A stretch of DNA of 37,790 bases from Staphylococcus arlettae (GCF_002902345.1 NZ_PPQB01000033.1:1-37790), one strand, 5' to 3'. Numbered from the stretch's first letter, positions 12,223-24,604 are shown. Translations and numbers: made by a program. Notes: generated by a model not told the origin, from the sequence alone.

Positions 12223-13071
12223 ATGATTTATGAAACAGCACCAGCTAAGATTAATCTCACTCTGGACACGCTCTTTAAACGAGATGATGGTTATCATGAA
12301 ATTGAAATGATTATGACGACAATTGATTTGAATGATCGTCTCTCATTTGAACGACGTAGTGATAGTAAAATTGTCGTACAAGTTGAACAAAATTATGTAC
12401 CGTCAGATAGTAAAAATTTGGCGTATAAAGCTGCTCAATTAATGACTGAAACTTACGGTGTACAACAAGGTGTAACGATTACTATCGATAAGGGAATACC
12501 AGTATCTGCAGGATTGGCTGGAGGATCAACTGATGCTGCTGCTACGATGAGGGGATTGAATCGATTATTCGGATTAAATCGCCCACTAAGTGAGTTGTGT
12601 AACTTAGGTATTACTATTGGCACGGATATACCATTTTGTATTTATGGAAAAACAGCCATATGTAAAGGGAAAGGTGAAATCATAGAATTTTTAAATAAGC
12701 CACCATCTTCATGGGTTATTGTCGCTAAACCTAGTGTGGGAATTTCATCGCCTGATGTATTTAAACGGTTAAATCTTGAAGAGTATCATGAAGTACATAC
12801 AACAGCTTGCCAAGAAGCACTACTAAGTGGGGACTATGAAAAATTGTGTGAAAGTCTTTCGAATAGATTGGAACCTATCTCAAGTAAGATGTATCCAGAA
12901 ATTTTGAAAATCAAAGAAAATATGCTCAACAGTGGTGCCGATGGATCAGTAATGAGTGGTAGTGGGCCCACAGTCTATGCGTTAGCTCAAAAAGAGCGCC
13001 AAGCAAAACATGTTTACAATTCAGTGAATGGCTGCTGTAATGAAGTGCATTTAGTAAGATTATTAGGTTAG
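12223..13071 (+). CDS. ispE: IspE-like GHMP kinase (4-diphosphocytidyl-2-C-methylerythritol kinase homologue)
   Basis: This is a 282-residue GHMP-superfamily kinase. The ATP-binding loop [15 protein letters not shown] and the C-terminal GSGPTVYAL motif are present, with PAKINL at the N-terminus. IspE acts in the methylerythritol phosphate pathway, but staphylococci make isoprenoids through mevalonate, so the true substrate here is unclear. The start at 12223 has GAGGGTGG at 12211-12218; an in-frame ATG at 12175 lacks a ribosome binding site. It precedes purR by 12 bp. Confidence 0.9.
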   Translation: MIYETAPAKINLTLDTLFKRDDGYHEIEMIMTTIDLNDRLSFERRSDSKIVVQVEQNYVPSDSKNLAYKAAQLMTETYGVQQGVTITIDKGIPVSAGLAGGSTDAAATMRGLNRLFGLNRPLSELCNLGITIGTDIPFCIYGKTAICKGKGEIIEFLNKPPSSWVIVAKPSVGISSPDVFKRLNLEEYHEVHTTACQEALLSGDYEKLCESLSNRLEPISSKMYPEILKIKENMLNSGADGSVMSGSGPTVYALAQKERQAKHVYNSVNGCCNEVHLVRLLG

Positions 13072-13083
13072 AAGGTGAATTTT

Positions 13084-13908
13084 ATGAGATATAAGAGAAG
13101 TGAACGAATTGTTTATATGACTCAGTATTTAATGAATCATCCTAATAAATTGATTCCGTTAACATACTTTGTTCAAAAATTTAAGCAAGCTAAATCTTCA
13201 ATTAGTGAAGACGTACAAATTATTAAAACAACATTCCAAAAAGAAAAACTTGGTACAGTGACAACAACAGCAGGTGCAAGTGGCGGTGTGACTTATAAGC
13301 CGGAAATGAGTAAAGAAGAAGCAAGTGAAGTCATTGATGAAGTCATTGATATGCTACAAGAAAAAGATCGTTTATTACCAGGGGGCTACTTGTTTTTATC
13401 AGACGTTATGGGCAATCCAACGTTATTGAATAAAGTTGGGAAATTGATTGCAACTTTATATATGGACAAAGAGCTAGATGCAGTCGTGACTATTGCTACC
13501 AAAGGTATATCTTTAGCCAATGCAGTTGCGAATGTATTGAATTTACCAGTAGTAGTTATAAGAAAAGATAATAAAGTGACAGAAGGATCAACAGTATCTA
13601 TTAATTATGTTTCAGGATCATCTCGTAAAATAGAAACGATGGTACTTTCCAAGCGTACATTACCAGAAAATTCCAATGTACTTGTCGTTGACGATTTTAT
13701 GCGTGCTGGCGGTTCAATTAATGGCGTGATGAATTTGATGAATGAGTTTAAAGCTCATGTTAAAGGGGTATCAGTACTTGTAGAATCGAAAGAAGTTAAA
13801 CAACGATTGATAGAAGATTATACTTCCTTAGTTATGCTATCTGATGTGGACGAATATAATCAGAACTTTAACGTAGAAAGAGGCAATAGCCTAACTAAAT
13901 TTTCTTAA
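13084..13908 (+). CDS. purR: Purine operon repressor PurR
   Basis: PurR represses purine synthesis genes and responds to PRPP. The 274-residue protein has an N-terminal winged-helix domain (about 1-75) and a phosphoribosyltransferase-fold domain with the PRPP loop VLVVDDFMRAGGSI. I start at 13084 (GAAGGTGA upstream, and homologues begin MRYKRSER); an in-frame GTG at 13075 lies inside the ribosome binding site. Its 3' part holds a SigB-type promoter for the genes after it. Confidence 0.96.
   Translation: MRYKRSERIVYMTQYLMNHPNKLIPLTYFVQKFKQAKSSISEDVQIIKTTFQKEKLGTVTTTAGASGGVTYKPEMSKEEASEVIDEVIDMLQEKDRLLPGGYLFLSDVMGNPTLLNKVGKLIATLYMDKELDAVVTIATKGISLANAVANVLNLPVVVIRKDNKVTEGSTVSINYVSGSSRKIETMVLSKRTLPENSNVLVVDDFMRAGGSINGVMNLMNEFKAHVKGVSVLVESKEVKQRLIEDYTSLVMLSDVDEYNQNFNVERGNSLTKFS
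13746..13771 (+). promoter_or_regulatory. SigB-type promoter for ridA-spoVG, inside purR
   Basis: GTTTAA (13746-13751), 14 bp, then GGGTAT (13766-13771) matches the SigB consensus fully. It lies in the purR coding region about 156 bp before ridA. Control of yabJ-spoVG by SigB is known in S. aureus; the exact site here is my reading. Confidence 0.8.
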
Positions 13909-13927
13909 AGGAGCGATAGACGACACC

Positions 13928-14302
13928 ATGAATGTAATAAATACAAAACAAGCGCCTGAAGCACTCGGGCCATATTCACATGCAACTGAAATTAATGGTT
14001 TTATCTTCACATCTGGACAAATCCCATTAAATACAAAGGGGGAAATTGTAAGTGAAGATGTGCAAGTGCAAACTAAGCAAGTATTCGAAAATTTAAAAGT
14101 TGTACTTGATGCAGCTGGTTCAGATTTAGAATCAGTCATTAAAGCAACAATTTTCATTAAAGATATGAATGAATTTCAACAAATTAATGAAGTGTATGGT
14201 GAATACTTTAGTAGCCACCAACCAGCGAGAAGTTGCGTTGAAGTGGCACGACTTCCAAAAGATGTAAAAGTTGAAATTGAATTAATTGCTAAAGTTAAAT
14301 AA
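13928..14302 (+). CDS. ridA: RidA family 2-iminobutanoate/2-iminopropanoate deaminase
   Basis: This is a 124-residue RidA/YjgF/YabJ family protein, which hydrolyses reactive enamine/imine intermediates from PLP enzymes. The PEALGPYSHA N-terminal motif, FTSGQIPL, and the signature ARSCVEVARLP with the substrate-binding arginine are visible. It forms a trimer in known structures. AAAGGAG lies 14 bp before the ATG, a long spacing, and there is no nearer start. With spoVG it forms the yabJ-spoVG unit. Confidence 0.95.
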   Translation: MNVINTKQAPEALGPYSHATEINGFIFTSGQIPLNTKGEIVSEDVQVQTKQVFENLKVVLDAAGSDLESVIKATIFIKDMNEFQQINEVYGEYFSSHQPARSCVEVARLPKDVKVEIELIAKVK

Positions 14303-14372
14303 GGAATTATAACTTATATTGATATTGTTAAGCTTCTATAGAACTACAGATATACTTAGGGGGGCTCACTAC

Positions 14373-14681
14373 ATGAAAGTGACAGATGTAAGACTTAGAA
14401 AGATTGAAACAGATGGAAGAATGAAAGCGCTCGTGTCTATAACACTAGACGAATCATTTGTTGTACATGATTTGCGAGTGATTGAAGGCAACTCAGGTCT
14501 ATTCGTCGCAATGCCAAGTAAACGTACACCAGATGGTGAATTCCGTGACATCGCGCACCCAATTAATTCAGAGATGAGACAAGAAATTCAAGATGCAGTG
14601 ATGAAAGTGTATGAAGAAACTGACGAAGTCATTCCAGATAAGAATGCACAGCAATCAGATGATGATAAAGATGAAGCTTAA
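14373..14681 (+). CDS. spoVG: Regulatory protein SpoVG
   Basis: This is a 102-residue SpoVG protein, a small nucleic-acid-binding regulator. In S. aureus it acts as an effector of SigB on capsule, exoenzymes and antibiotic tolerance; in Bacillus it also affects septation in sporulation. The conserved [12 protein letters not shown] start and [19 protein letters not shown] segment are visible, and the tail is acidic. I start at 14373 after GGGGGG (14359-14364); an in-frame upstream ATG at 14319 has no support from homologues. Confidence 0.95.
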   Translation: MKVTDVRLRKIETDGRMKALVSITLDESFVVHDLRVIEGNSGLFVAMPSKRTPDGEFRDIAHPINSEMRQEIQDAVMKVYEETDEVIPDKNAQQSDDDKDEA

Positions 14682-14708
14682 TATAAATAGATAATGATTA
14701 ACAAATGA

Positions 14709-14743
14709 GGCTGGGACGCAATTGATTCGTCCTGGTCTTTTTT
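14709..14743 (+). terminator. spoVG terminator
   Basis: GGCTGGGACG (14709-14718) pairs with CGTCCTGGTC (14728-14737), using three G-T wobbles, and is followed by six T. The GAGGCTGGGAC start is a common staphylococcal intergenic hairpin motif. Confidence 0.75.
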
Positions 14744-14787
14744 CGTATTGTTAGTAGCAGATGGATTGAAATAAAGTATATGCGATG

Positions 14788-14884
14788 TTGATGGCAGTTT
14801 TTGTGCACGCTTTCCGCGGGCACAGCCTCAGCCTGTAGTCTTCGACTAGTGCTATTCCCGCAGGAGTCGGCCCAAAAATGACTG
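14788..14884 (+). repeat. REP-like palindromic repeat, copy 1
   Basis: This ~97 bp GC-rich element in an AT-rich gap begins GATGGCAGTTTTTGTGCACG and contains CGCTTTCCGC, CAGCCTGTAGTC, GTGCTATTC, GCAGGAGTCGGCC and ends ATGACTG. The ends are imperfect inverted repeats (GGCAGT / ACTGCC). It also contains a TAGTC/GACTA hairpin. It resembles intergenic repeats I know from staphylococcal and bacillar genomes. A second copy lies at 14996-15090. Confidence 0.8.
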
Positions 14885-14995
14885 CCAATTTTAAATGAAA
14901 GTCTTAAACGCACGATCATTTAAAGATTCTTTACATTCTAAAATATGACACTGTTCGTTATTGATTTGTCTCAGCATCACACAAAGTTACTGGTT

Positions 14996-15090
14996 TTGAT
15001 GGCAGTTTTTGTGCACGCTTTCCGCAGGGACGGCCTTAGCCTGTAGTCTGCGGAAAGTGCTATTCTTGCAGGAGTCGGCCGAAATGACTG
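14996..15090 (+). repeat. REP-like palindromic repeat, copy 2
   Basis: Second copy, same orientation, with several differences. Here CTTTCCGCAG near the left side has an exact inverted partner CTGCGGAAAG in the middle, giving a strong 10-bp stem that copy 1 lacks. No transposase or REP-associated TnpA gene lies in the window. Confidence 0.8.
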
Positions 15091-15516
15091 TACTGAAAAT
15101 ATTATGCCACTCAAGCTTTCAATTTTAGTTATGTTTAACGAGCTGAATGGTACACGTTTTGAATTAAAGATAAATATCAGTCTCATTCTTTTTGGCTGAA
15201 CATCGATAAACTACATAAAATAAATGTGACAATTTTTCAAATAATTATTGTAAAAAATTAAAGGTGACAATTTAAAGGGTAACAATAATAGTAAGTAACA
15301 AAAAAACTAAAAAAACAATGTAATAATGTTCATAACCTTTCAACGTTTAGTACGATGATTTAAGGAAAGTAAGCGATTTAGAAAAAATTAATATCACTTG
15401 GTAATTATTAGAAATAAATGTATAAATATGTAAAAAAGATGACATTTTTTATGCTTTTTTGCAATGCAATTCGGTATATTTATTATTATCTTTGTACATT
15501 ATTGATGGTTTGAGTC
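15091..15516 (+). other. AT-rich gap before glmU
   Basis: No gene on either strand and no convincing RNA gene. A GTGACAATTT motif occurs twice near 15227 and 15263. The stretch is very AT-rich. Confidence 0.5.
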
Positions 15517-15546
15517 TTGAAACTGTTACTAGCGTTAAATTATAAT
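15517..15546 (+). promoter_or_regulatory. Candidate SigA promoter of glmU
   Basis: TTGAAA (15517-15522) and TATAAT (15541-15546) are spaced by 18 bp. The predicted leader of about 30 nt ends at the GGAGGG ribosome binding site. Confidence 0.65.
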
Positions 15547-15554
15547 AGTTATGA

Positions 15555-16940
<1,386 letters not shown>

Positions 16941-17085
16941 ATATTATCTTGTAGACATAAAATGTAATAGCAGTGAAATTAAAAGTGAAAAGTAGATAAA
17001 TGTGAGCGATATATCCACTTAAGCACAATATATTAGAATGTCTAGTAAGTTAAATATATGGAAGTAATTAATTGGAGGACTATAA

Positions 17086-18051
17086 ATGTTAAACAATGAA
17101 TATAAAAATTCTGCTTTAAAAATCTTTTCTTTGAAAGGGAACGAGCCATTAGCGCAAGAAGTAGCGGATCATGTTGGTATTGAATTAGGTAAATGTTCAG
17201 TTAAACGTTTCAGTGATGGAGAAATTCAAATCAATATCGAAGAAAGTATTCGTGGTTGCGACGTTTTCATCATTCAACCAACATCAAATCCAGTAAACTT
17301 ACACTTGATGGAATTATTGATTATGATTGATGCGTGTAAACGAGCATCAGCAGCAAACATCAATATTGTGGTACCTTACTATGGATATGCTCGACAAGAC
17401 AGAAAAGCACGCAGCCGTGAACCTATTACAGCTAAGTTAGTCGCTAACCTAATTGAAACAGCTGGCGCAGATAGAATGATTGCGTTAGACTTACATGCAC
17501 CACAAATCCAAGGCTTCTTTGATATGCCGATCGATCACTTAATGGGTGTTCCAATTTTAGCAGATTATTTCCAAAACGAAGCGGATATCGATCCTGAAGA
17601 GTGTGTTGTAGTTTCACCTGACCATGGTGGTGTTACAAGAGCACGTAAGTTAGCAGATATCTTAAAAACTCCAATTGCAATTATAGACAAACGTCGTCCA
17701 AAACCGAATGTAGCTGAAGTGATGAATATCGTTGGTGAAATTGATGGTCGTACGGCAATTATTATTGATGATATTATTGATACAGCAGGCACAATTACTT
17801 TAGCTGCACAAGCCTTGAAAGATAAAGGTGCTAAAGAAGTTTATGCATGTTGTACACATCCAGTATTATCTGGACCGGCGAAAGAGCGCATTGAAAATTC
17901 AGCAATTAAAGAATTAGTAGTAACTAATTCTATCCAATTAGATGATGAGCGCAAACCAGAAAAAACAAAAGAATTATCAGTAGCAGGTTTATTAGCACAA
18001 GCTATTATTCGCGTGTATGAACGTGAATCTGTGTCAGTACTATTTGACTAA
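17086..18051 (+). CDS. prs: Ribose-phosphate pyrophosphokinase
   Basis: This enzyme makes PRPP from ribose-5-phosphate and ATP for purine, pyrimidine, histidine, tryptophan and NAD synthesis. The 321-residue class I enzyme has RFSDGEIQ, the [17 protein letters not shown] flexible-loop region, and the PRPP motif [19 protein letters not shown] lies upstream. The PRPP it makes is the effector of PurR encoded ~4 kb upstream and a substrate of Hpt in this window. Confidence 0.97.
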   Translation: MLNNEYKNSALKIFSLKGNEPLAQEVADHVGIELGKCSVKRFSDGEIQINIEESIRGCDVFIIQPTSNPVNLHLMELLIMIDACKRASAANINIVVPYYGYARQDRKARSREPITAKLVANLIETAGADRMIALDLHAPQIQGFFDMPIDHLMGVPILADYFQNEADIDPEECVVVSPDHGGVTRARKLADILKTPIAIIDKRRPKPNVAEVMNIVGEIDGRTAIIIDDIIDTAGTITLAAQALKDKGAKEVYACCTHPVLSGPAKERIENSAIKELVVTNSIQLDDERKPEKTKELSVAGLLAQAIIRVYERESVSVLFD

Positions 18052-18072
18052 TTAAGATGAACAAGGTATAAT
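18044..18072 (+). promoter_or_regulatory. SigA promoter of rplY, overlapping the prs stop
   Basis: TTGACT (18044-18049), 17 bp and TATAAT (18067-18072) form a near-consensus promoter whose -35 lies in the last prs codons. The ~100-nt leader contains TTCGT/ACGAA and GCTCAA/TTGAGC (18143-18157) hairpins. Confidence 0.7.
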
Positions 18073-18181
18073 GTTTCTGTTCGTGACAATACGAATAAAT
18101 AAACACTTGCAAGCAACGATAATGTTGATGGGTAAGTGAGGAGCTCAACTATTGAGCAAAAATTGAAAGGTGGAAATGAAT

Positions 18182-18838
18182 ATGGCTTCATTAAAGTCAA
18201 TCATTCGTCAAGGTAAGCAAACTCGTTCTAACTTAAAAGCAATCAGAAACGCTGGTAAAGTACCTGCAGTTGTATACGGCTACGGTACTAAAAACGTTTC
18301 AGTTAAAGTAGATGAAGTTGAATTCATTAAAGTCATCCGTGAAGTTGGACGTAATGGTGTTATCGAATTAGGCGTAGGTTCAAAATCAATCAAAGTAATG
18401 GTTTCTGACTACCAATTCGACCCACTTAAAAACCAAATCACTCACATTGACTTCTTAGCAATCAACATGAGTGAAGAACGTACTGTTGAAGTACCAGTTC
18501 ACTTAGTAGGAGAAGCAGAAGGTGCTAAAGAAGGCGGCGTTGTTGAACAACCATTATTCGACTTAGAAATAACTGCTACACCTGATAGTATCCCTGAAGC
18601 AATTGAAGTTGACATTTCAGCTTTAGCAATCGGTGATAGCTATGCTGTTGCTGATATTAATGTTACTGGTGACTTCACAATCGAAAATGACCAAGAAGAG
18701 TCAATCGTAACAGTTGTTGCTCCAACTGAAGAGCCAACTGAAGAAGAAATCGAAGCAATGGAAGGCGAGTCTACTACTGAAGAGCCTGAAGTTGTAGGTG
18801 AAGACAAAGAAGAAGAAGGCGAAGATAAAGAAGCGTAA
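18182..18838 (+). CDS. rplY: 50S ribosomal protein L25/general stress protein Ctc
   Basis: L25 binds 5S rRNA in the large subunit. The 218-residue protein is the long CTC form: an N-terminal L25 domain (about 1-92), a C-terminal beta domain, and a very acidic glutamate-rich tail (about 180-218). In B. subtilis ctc is a SigB stress gene; here the visible promoter is of SigA type. I start at 18182 with AAAGGTGG upstream; an in-frame GTG at 18170 lies inside that ribosome binding site. Confidence 0.95.
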   Translation: MASLKSIIRQGKQTRSNLKAIRNAGKVPAVVYGYGTKNVSVKVDEVEFIKVIREVGRNGVIELGVGSKSIKVMVSDYQFDPLKNQITHIDFLAINMSEERTVEVPVHLVGEAEGAKEGGVVEQPLFDLEITATPDSIPEAIEVDISALAIGDSYAVADINVTGDFTIENDQEESIVTVVAPTEEPTEEEIEAMEGESTTEEPEVVGEDKEEEGEDKEA

Positions 18839-18873
18839 GCTTTTATCGTCACTATTCAATAATTGTAAATTTC

Positions 18874-18911
18874 AAAGCACCATGCTTATTTGCTTAAGCT
18901 GGTGCTTTTTT
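18874..18911 (+). terminator. rplY terminator
   Basis: AAAGCACCA (18874-18882) pairs with TGGTGCTTT (18900-18908), with an inner GCTT/AAGC pairing, and the T run continues to 18911. Confidence 0.85.
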
Positions 18912-19006
18912 ATGTTATTATAATATATAATATTTTTAATGTGTGAATGAGAAATTACAGAGTATGTACACATAAATAAAGAATGACAGTAAATGGAGGA
19001 AATACA

Positions 19007-19579
19007 ATGAAATGTATTGTTGGCCTTGGCAACATAGGGAAGCGCTTTGAATCAACTCGGCACAATATTGGATTTGAAGTGATTGATTATATGTTAGCAC
19101 AACATAACTTCACATTAGACAAACAAAAGTTTAAAGGTGCTTATACAATCGAACGTATTGGTCAAGAGAAAGTGATGTTTATCGAACCTTTAACGATGAT
19201 GAATTTATCAGGAGAAGCTGTAGCACCATTGATGGATTACTATAATATTGAAGTAGAAGACTTAATCGTTTTATATGATGACTTAGACTTACCTCAAGGT
19301 GAAATTCGCTTGCGACAAAAAGGAAGTGCCGGTGGACATAACGGTATGAAATCTATTATCCAAATGTTAGGTACTGACCAGTTTAAACGTATTCGTATTG
19401 GAGTTGATCGACCAAGCAATGGTATGGCAATAGTTGACTATGTGTTGCAAAAATTTTCCAAAACGGAAAGGGTAATTATGGATAAAGTAATAGACCATTC
19501 AGCACGAGCAGTAGAAGCGTTTATTGAGACATCTCGCTTTGATAATGTGATGAATGAATATAATGGTGAAATAAAGTGA
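19007..19579 (+). CDS. pth: Peptidyl-tRNA hydrolase
   Basis: Pth frees tRNA from peptidyl-tRNAs that drop off the ribosome. The 190-residue protein has [19 protein letters not shown] with the catalytic histidine of the TRHN motif, MNLSGEA, and [12 protein letters not shown]. The start at 19007 has GGAGGA 6 bp upstream and matches family length; an ATG 24 bp earlier has none. Its stop overlaps the mfd start by three bases. Confidence 0.96.
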   Translation: MKCIVGLGNIGKRFESTRHNIGFEVIDYMLAQHNFTLDKQKFKGAYTIERIGQEKVMFIEPLTMMNLSGEAVAPLMDYYNIEVEDLIVLYDDLDLPQGEIRLRQKGSAGGHNGMKSIIQMLGTDQFKRIRIGVDRPSNGMAIVDYVLQKFSKTERVIMDKVIDHSARAVEAFIETSRFDNVMNEYNGEIK

Positions 19580-22500
19580 AATCAATAATTACAGACTATA
19601 TTAACAATGACAAACGTTACCAAGAATTAAACGAAGTATTTGGTGAAGATAATATCTTAGTGACAGGATTATCAGCGTCTGCAAAAGCAACAATTATTGC
19701 AGAAAAGTTTTTGCAAAGTAGTAAACAGCTCTTAATTGTGACTAATAATTTATATCAAGCTGATAAACTAGAAACAGATTTATTACAATTTGTGCCTGCT
19801 AATGATATTTATAAATATCCAATGCAAGATATTATGACAGAAGAATTTTCAACACAAAGCCCTCAATTTATGAGTGAGCGTGTCCGAACTTTAACGGCAC
19901 TGGCTCAAAATCAGAGAGGCTTATTTATCGTTCCATTAAATGGCTTGAAAAAATGGTTGACACCTGTAGATATGTGGAAAGCACATCAGCTTACGTTACA
20001 AGTTGGTGATGATATTGATGTCGATGCATTTTTAACAAAGTTAGTTAATATGGGATATCGCCGTGAAAGTGTTGTATCAAACCTTGGAGAATTTTCTTTG
20101 CGTGGGGGCATTATAGATGTGTATCCATTAATTGGGGAACCCGTACGTATCGAATTATTTGATACGGAAGTCGACTCAATTAGAGATTTTGATGTTGAAA
20201 CACAACGTTCTAACGAAAATATAGAGCAAGTACACATTACGACTGCTAGCGACTATATTATTACAGATGAAGTATTACAACATACTAAGGAACAGTTGCA
20301 AAAAGCATATGAAGAGACGCGACCTAAAATTGATAAAGCAGTCAGAAATGATTTAAAAGAAACATATGAAAGTTTTAAATTATTTGAAGAAACTCATTTT
20401 GATCATCAAGTGTTACGACGTTTAGTCGCATTCATGTATGAACAACCGGCAACACTTGTTGACTATTTCCAAGATGACGCAATCATTGCTGTAGATGAAT
20501 ATAATAGAATAAAAGAAACAGAACAAACTTTAACTACTGAAACGGATGAGTTTAGCCAAAACTTAATCGAAAGTGGTAAAGGCTTTATCGGACAAACTTT
20601 TATAAGTTACGATAATTTTGAATCACATTTAAATGCGTTCAATGTCGCTTACTTCACTTTATTTACTGCGACTATGCCTGTGAAACTCAATCATATTATT
20701 AAATTTTCTTGTAAACCGGTGCAACAGTACTACGGTCAATATGATATTATGCGCTCAGAATTTCAACGTTTCATTCAAAATGATTATACTATTGTCATTT
20801 TAGCTGAAACTGAAGTAAAAAAAGAAAGAATTCAGTCTATGTTAAGTGAAATGCATATACCTACGTTTATAGATGGACATAGTAATGACATTGAAGGTGG
20901 TTGCGCAGTAATTACTGAAGGTAGTCTATCAGAAGGCTTTGAATTACCTTATATGCAATTGGTAGTCGTAACTGAACGTGAATTGTTTAAATCTAAACAA
21001 AAGAAAAAACGTAAACAACAGAAAACTTTATCAAATGCAGAAAAAATTAAATCATATCAAGATTTAAAAGTTAGCGACTACGTGGTACATGTGCATCACG
21101 GGGTTGGACGCTATTTAGGTGTGGAGACACTGGAAGTCGGAGGCGTACACAAAGATTATATCAAGCTACAGTACAAAGGGACTGACCAATTGTTTGTACC
21201 TGTTGATCAAATGGATCAAGTGCAAAAATATGTTGCCTCTGAAGATAAATCACCTAAATTAAATAAATTAGGTGGAACTGAATGGAAAAAAACTAAAGCA
21301 AAAGTACAACAAAGTGTTGAAGATATTGCGGATGAGTTAATTACTTTATATAAAGAACGTGAAATGTCAGTTGGTTATCAATATGGTCCAGATACTGCTG
21401 AGCAAAATGATTTTGAATTAGATTTCCCATACGATTTAACAGCGGACCAAGCGAAGTCTATCACAGAAATCAAACAAGATATGGAACAACAACGACCTAT
21501 GGATAGGCTGCTATGCGGTGATGTGGGTTACGGTAAGACAGAAGTAGCTGTACGAGCTGCATTTAAAGCAATCTACGAAGGCAAACAAGTCGCGTTTTTA
21601 GTGCCGACGACCATTTTAGCTCAACAACATTACGAAACATTAATTGAACGAATGCAAGATTTCCCTATAGACATTGAACTGATTAGTCGTTTTAGAACAA
21701 CGAAGGAAATTAAAGAAACTAAAGAAGGATTAAAATCCGGAAAAGTAGATATTGTCGTTGGAACACATAAGTTATTAGGTAAAGATATTAGTTATAAAGA
21801 TTTAGGGTTACTTATCGTAGATGAAGAACAACGTTTTGGTGTACGCCATAAAGAACGTATTAAATCTTTAAAAACAAATGTTGATGTTCTAACACTTACG
21901 GCAACACCTATCCCACGAACGTTGCATATGAGTATGTTAGGTGTACGTGATTTATCTGTTATTGAAACGCCACCGGAAAATAGATTTCCTGTACAAACGT
22001 ATGTGCTAGAACAAAATACGAATTTTATAAAAGAAGCATTGGAACGTGAAATATCACGTGAAGGTCAAGTGTTCTATTTGTATAATAAAGTTCAGTCAAT
22101 CTATGAAAAACGTGAACAGTTACAAATGTTGTTACCAGATGCAAATATTGGTGTAGCACATGGTCAAATGACCGAACGAGATTTGGAAGAAACGATGTTA
22201 GGCTTTATTAATCATGAATATGATGTGTTAGTGACGACGACAATTATTGAAACAGGCGTTGATGTACCTAATGCTAATACTTTAATAATCGAAGAGGCTG
22301 ATCGTTTCGGTTTAAGTCAACTTTATCAATTACGTGGTAGGGTAGGACGCTCTAGTCGTATAGGTTACGCTTATTTCTTACATCCAACGAATAAAGTTTT
22401 AACAGAAACTGCTGAAGAAAGATTACAAGCTATTAAAGAGTTTACAGAGCTTGGTTCAGGATTTAAAATTGCAATGCGCGATTTGAATATTCGTGGTGCT

Positions 22501-23088
22501 GGTAATTTACTTGGAAAGCAACAACATGGATTCATTGACTCTGTTGGCTTTGACTTATATTCACAAATGTTAGAAGAGGCAGTTAATGAAAAACGTGGTA
22601 TTAAACCTGAAAGTGAAGAAGCGCCAGAAGTAGAAATAGAGTTAAATATTGATGCATATCTACCAGCAGAATATATTCAAAATGAACAAGCGAAAATTGA
22701 GATCTATAAAAAATTACGGAAAATTGAAAGCGAAACACAGTTAATAGATGTTAAAGACGAATTGTTAGATCGTTTTAATGAATATCCAATAGAAGTTGAA
22801 CGCTTGTTAGATATGATGGAGATTAAAGTACATGCATTACATGTAGGTGTGACTTCAATTAAAGATAAAGGGAAACAGATAGAAATTTATCTGTCAGAAA
22901 AAGCTACACAAGATATTAATGGCGAAACATTATTTAAGCAAACTCAACCATTAGGTCGTGCAATGAAAGTCGGCGTACAAGATGGTAAAATGAAAGTAAC
23001 GTTAACGAAAGCGAAACAATGGTTTGAAAACCTGAAATTTTTAGCGAAATGTTTAGAAGAAAGTATGGTAATAGAGGATGCGAATTAA
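19576..23088 (+). CDS. mfd: Transcription-repair coupling factor
   Basis: Mfd removes RNA polymerase stalled at DNA lesions and recruits UvrA. The 1170-residue protein has the UvrB-homology region (about 1-340), the RNAP-interaction domain (about 490-570), and the RecG-like translocase with Walker A GDVGYGKT (648-655), DEEQ box (749-752) and TATPIPRT, then the C-terminal TRCF domain. The start is GTG at 19576 overlapping the pth stop (GTGA). In B. subtilis the anti-sigma gene fin lies between pth and mfd; it is absent here. Confidence 0.97.
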   Translation: MKSIITDYINNDKRYQELNEVFGEDNILVTGLSASAKATIIAEKFLQSSKQLLIVTNNLYQADKLETDLLQFVPANDIYKYPMQDIMTEEFSTQSPQFMSERVRTLTALAQNQRGLFIVPLNGLKKWLTPVDMWKAHQLTLQVGDDIDVDAFLTKLVNMGYRRESVVSNLGEFSLRGGIIDVYPLIGEPVRIELFDTEVDSIRDFDVETQRSNENIEQVHITTASDYIITDEVLQHTKEQLQKAYEETRPKIDKAVRNDLKETYESFKLFEETHFDHQVLRRLVAFMYEQPATLVDYFQDDAIIAVDEYNRIKETEQTLTTETDEFSQNLIESGKGFIGQTFISYDNFESHLNAFNVAYFTLFTATMPVKLNHIIKFSCKPVQQYYGQYDIMRSEFQRFIQNDYTIVILAETEVKKERIQSMLSEMHIPTFIDGHSNDIEGGCAVITEGSLSEGFELPYMQLVVVTERELFKSKQKKKRKQQKTLSNAEKIKSYQDLKVSDYVVHVHHGVGRYLGVETLEVGGVHKDYIKLQYKGTDQLFVPVDQMDQVQKYVASEDKSPKLNKLGGTEWKKTKAKVQQSVEDIADELITLYKEREMSVGYQYGPDTAEQNDFELDFPYDLTADQAKSITEIKQDMEQQRPMDRLLCGDVGYGKTEVAVRAAFKAIYEGKQVAFLVPTTILAQQHYETLIERMQDFPIDIELISRFRTTKEIKETKEGLKSGKVDIVVGTHKLLGKDISYKDLGLLIVDEEQRFGVRHKERIKSLKTNVDVLTLTATPIPRTLHMSMLGVRDLSVIETPPENRFPVQTYVLEQNTNFIKEALEREISREGQVFYLYNKVQSIYEKREQLQMLLPDANIGVAHGQMTERDLEETMLGFINHEYDVLVTTTIIETGVDVPNANTLIIEEADRFGLSQLYQLRGRVGRSSRIGYAYFLHPTNKVLTETAEERLQAIKEFTELGSGFKIAMRDLNIRGAGNLLGKQQHGFIDSVGFDLYSQMLEEAVNEKRGIKPESEEAPEVEIELNIDAYLPAEYIQNEQAKIEIYKKLRKIESETQLIDVKDELLDRFNEYPIEVERLLDMMEIKVHALHVGVTSIKDKGKQIEIYLSEKATQDINGETLFKQTQPLGRAMKVGVQDGKMKVTLTKAKQWFENLKFLAKCLEESMVIEDAN

Positions 23089-24604
23089 AACTAATACAGC
23101 GTTTAACGGTGTGGTTATTCTGACAATCGCCTTAATTATGGTGAAAATACTAAGTGCTATTTATCGGGTGCCATACCAAAATGTATTAGGAGATGCTGGA
23201 TTATATGCCTATCAACAAGTGTATCCGCTTGTGGCATTGGGTGTCATTTTGTCGATGAATGCTATTCCTAGTGCAGTGACACAAACGTTGGGGAATGATA
23301 GACAGCATGGTGTCTACACTAAGGTATATCTACGATTACAATGGTGCAGCGTGGCTTTGTTTTTAATCGTTTGCCTAGGCGCACAGTGGATAGCACAGCT
23401 AATGGGTGACAGCAATTTGGCGCCGATGTTACGTGCTGCTAGTATTAGCTTTTTGTTTATAGCAGTATTGGGCGTATTACGTGGGTATTATCAAAGCCAA
23501 CAGCAAATGAATATTCCGGCAATATCACAAGTGCTAGAGCAAGTGATACGTGTCGCAATTATTATGGTGGCTATAGTGTTGTACAGTAAATATAATTGGT
23601 CTATCTATGCATCGGGCGCATTAGCTATTACAGGCTCTGCTTTGGGTTTTTTAGTTTCTAGCCTCTATTTAGTGCAACAAAAACCATTTAAATTTAGGCA
23701 AACAACACAGACAATCGCGTGGAGACAGTTATCGCTAGCAATTATTGTATTTGCGGTGAGTCATTTGATTGTCATTTTATGGCAAATTATTGATAGCTTT
23801 ACAATGATACATGCATTGCAACTCCAAGGATTAAGCTTTGAGAATGCCATCATGCTTAAAGGCGTATTTGATCGAGGTGCATCATTTATTCAGATGGGTT
23901 TAATTGTGACGACAACGTTTTGTTTTGTACTTATTCCTTTATTAACGGATGCTAAAAAACAAGAGCAGACCGTATTGATGAATCGTTATGCCAATGCGTC
24001 ACTTAAAATTACAATAGTAATTAGTACGGCGGCAGGCATTGGATTAATCAATTTACTGCCAGTTATGAATCGTGTATTTTTTGAAAATGATAGCCAAACA
24101 GCAACGCTGATCGTTTATATGTTGACGGTTATTTGTGTCTCTTTAATTATGATGGAAATGTCATTATTACAAGTTGTAAATAATGAAAAAATAGTATTTA
24201 TCGGCTGTGCGGTGGGCATGATTACGAAGGGGATATTAAATATTATCCTCATACCTCAAATAGGTTTACTAGGAGGGAGTTGTGCCACTGTGCTATCTCT
24301 CGTCGTGACAGTACTCATTTTACAAAGACAGGTATTGAAACATTACCACATTCGCAACTTAAAAATATTTAGCATCAAATTAACGATTGCGATGGTAGTG
24401 ATGTCATGCGTTGTCCAACTTTGTTTATGGTTGATACCTTCTACAGGACGACTTAGTGGATTAATCGAGTTACTAATTGCTGCTGTGGTCGGTGTAGTAA
24501 CCTTGATTAGTGCTATAATATGGATGAAAATACTTAAATATCGAGAATTAAAACATTTGCCGTTTGGAGACAAAATTTATCACATTAAGAGAGGGCGACA
24601 CTGA
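23078..24604 (+). CDS. yabM: MOP-superfamily polysaccharide/lipid flippase, SpoVB/YabM type
   Basis: This is a 508-residue membrane protein with about 12-14 hydrophobic segments spread evenly, and the N-terminal [17 protein letters not shown] motif of the polysaccharide-biosynthesis (MATE/MOP) family. Relatives flip lipid-linked sugars such as lipid II or capsule precursors; the substrate here is unknown. It overlaps mfd by 11 bp and yabN by one base. In B. subtilis spoVT lies before it. Confidence 0.88.
   Translation: MRIKTNTAFNGVVILTIALIMVKILSAIYRVPYQNVLGDAGLYAYQQVYPLVALGVILSMNAIPSAVTQTLGNDRQHGVYTKVYLRLQWCSVALFLIVCLGAQWIAQLMGDSNLAPMLRAASISFLFIAVLGVLRGYYQSQQQMNIPAISQVLEQVIRVAIIMVAIVLYSKYNWSIYASGALAITGSALGFLVSSLYLVQQKPFKFRQTTQTIAWRQLSLAIIVFAVSHLIVILWQIIDSFTMIHALQLQGLSFENAIMLKGVFDRGASFIQMGLIVTTTFCFVLIPLLTDAKKQEQTVLMNRYANASLKITIVISTAAGIGLINLLPVMNRVFFENDSQTATLIVYMLTVICVSLIMMEMSLLQVVNNEKIVFIGCAVGMITKGILNIILIPQIGLLGGSCATVLSLVVTVLILQRQVLKHYHIRNLKIFSIKLTIAMVVMSCVVQLCLWLIPSTGRLSGLIELLIAAVVGVVTLISAIIWMKILKYRELKHLPFGDKIYHIKRGRH

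Noticed and set aside
14698..15186. Minus-strand open frames across the spoVG-glmU gap
   Set aside because: They arise from the REP-like repeats, lack ribosome binding sites and encode nothing I recognise.
18052..18181. SigB promoter for rplY (GGGTAA near 18130)
   Set aside because: No GTTT-like -35 lies 12-15 bp upstream; the SigA-type promoter at 18044-18072 is far better.
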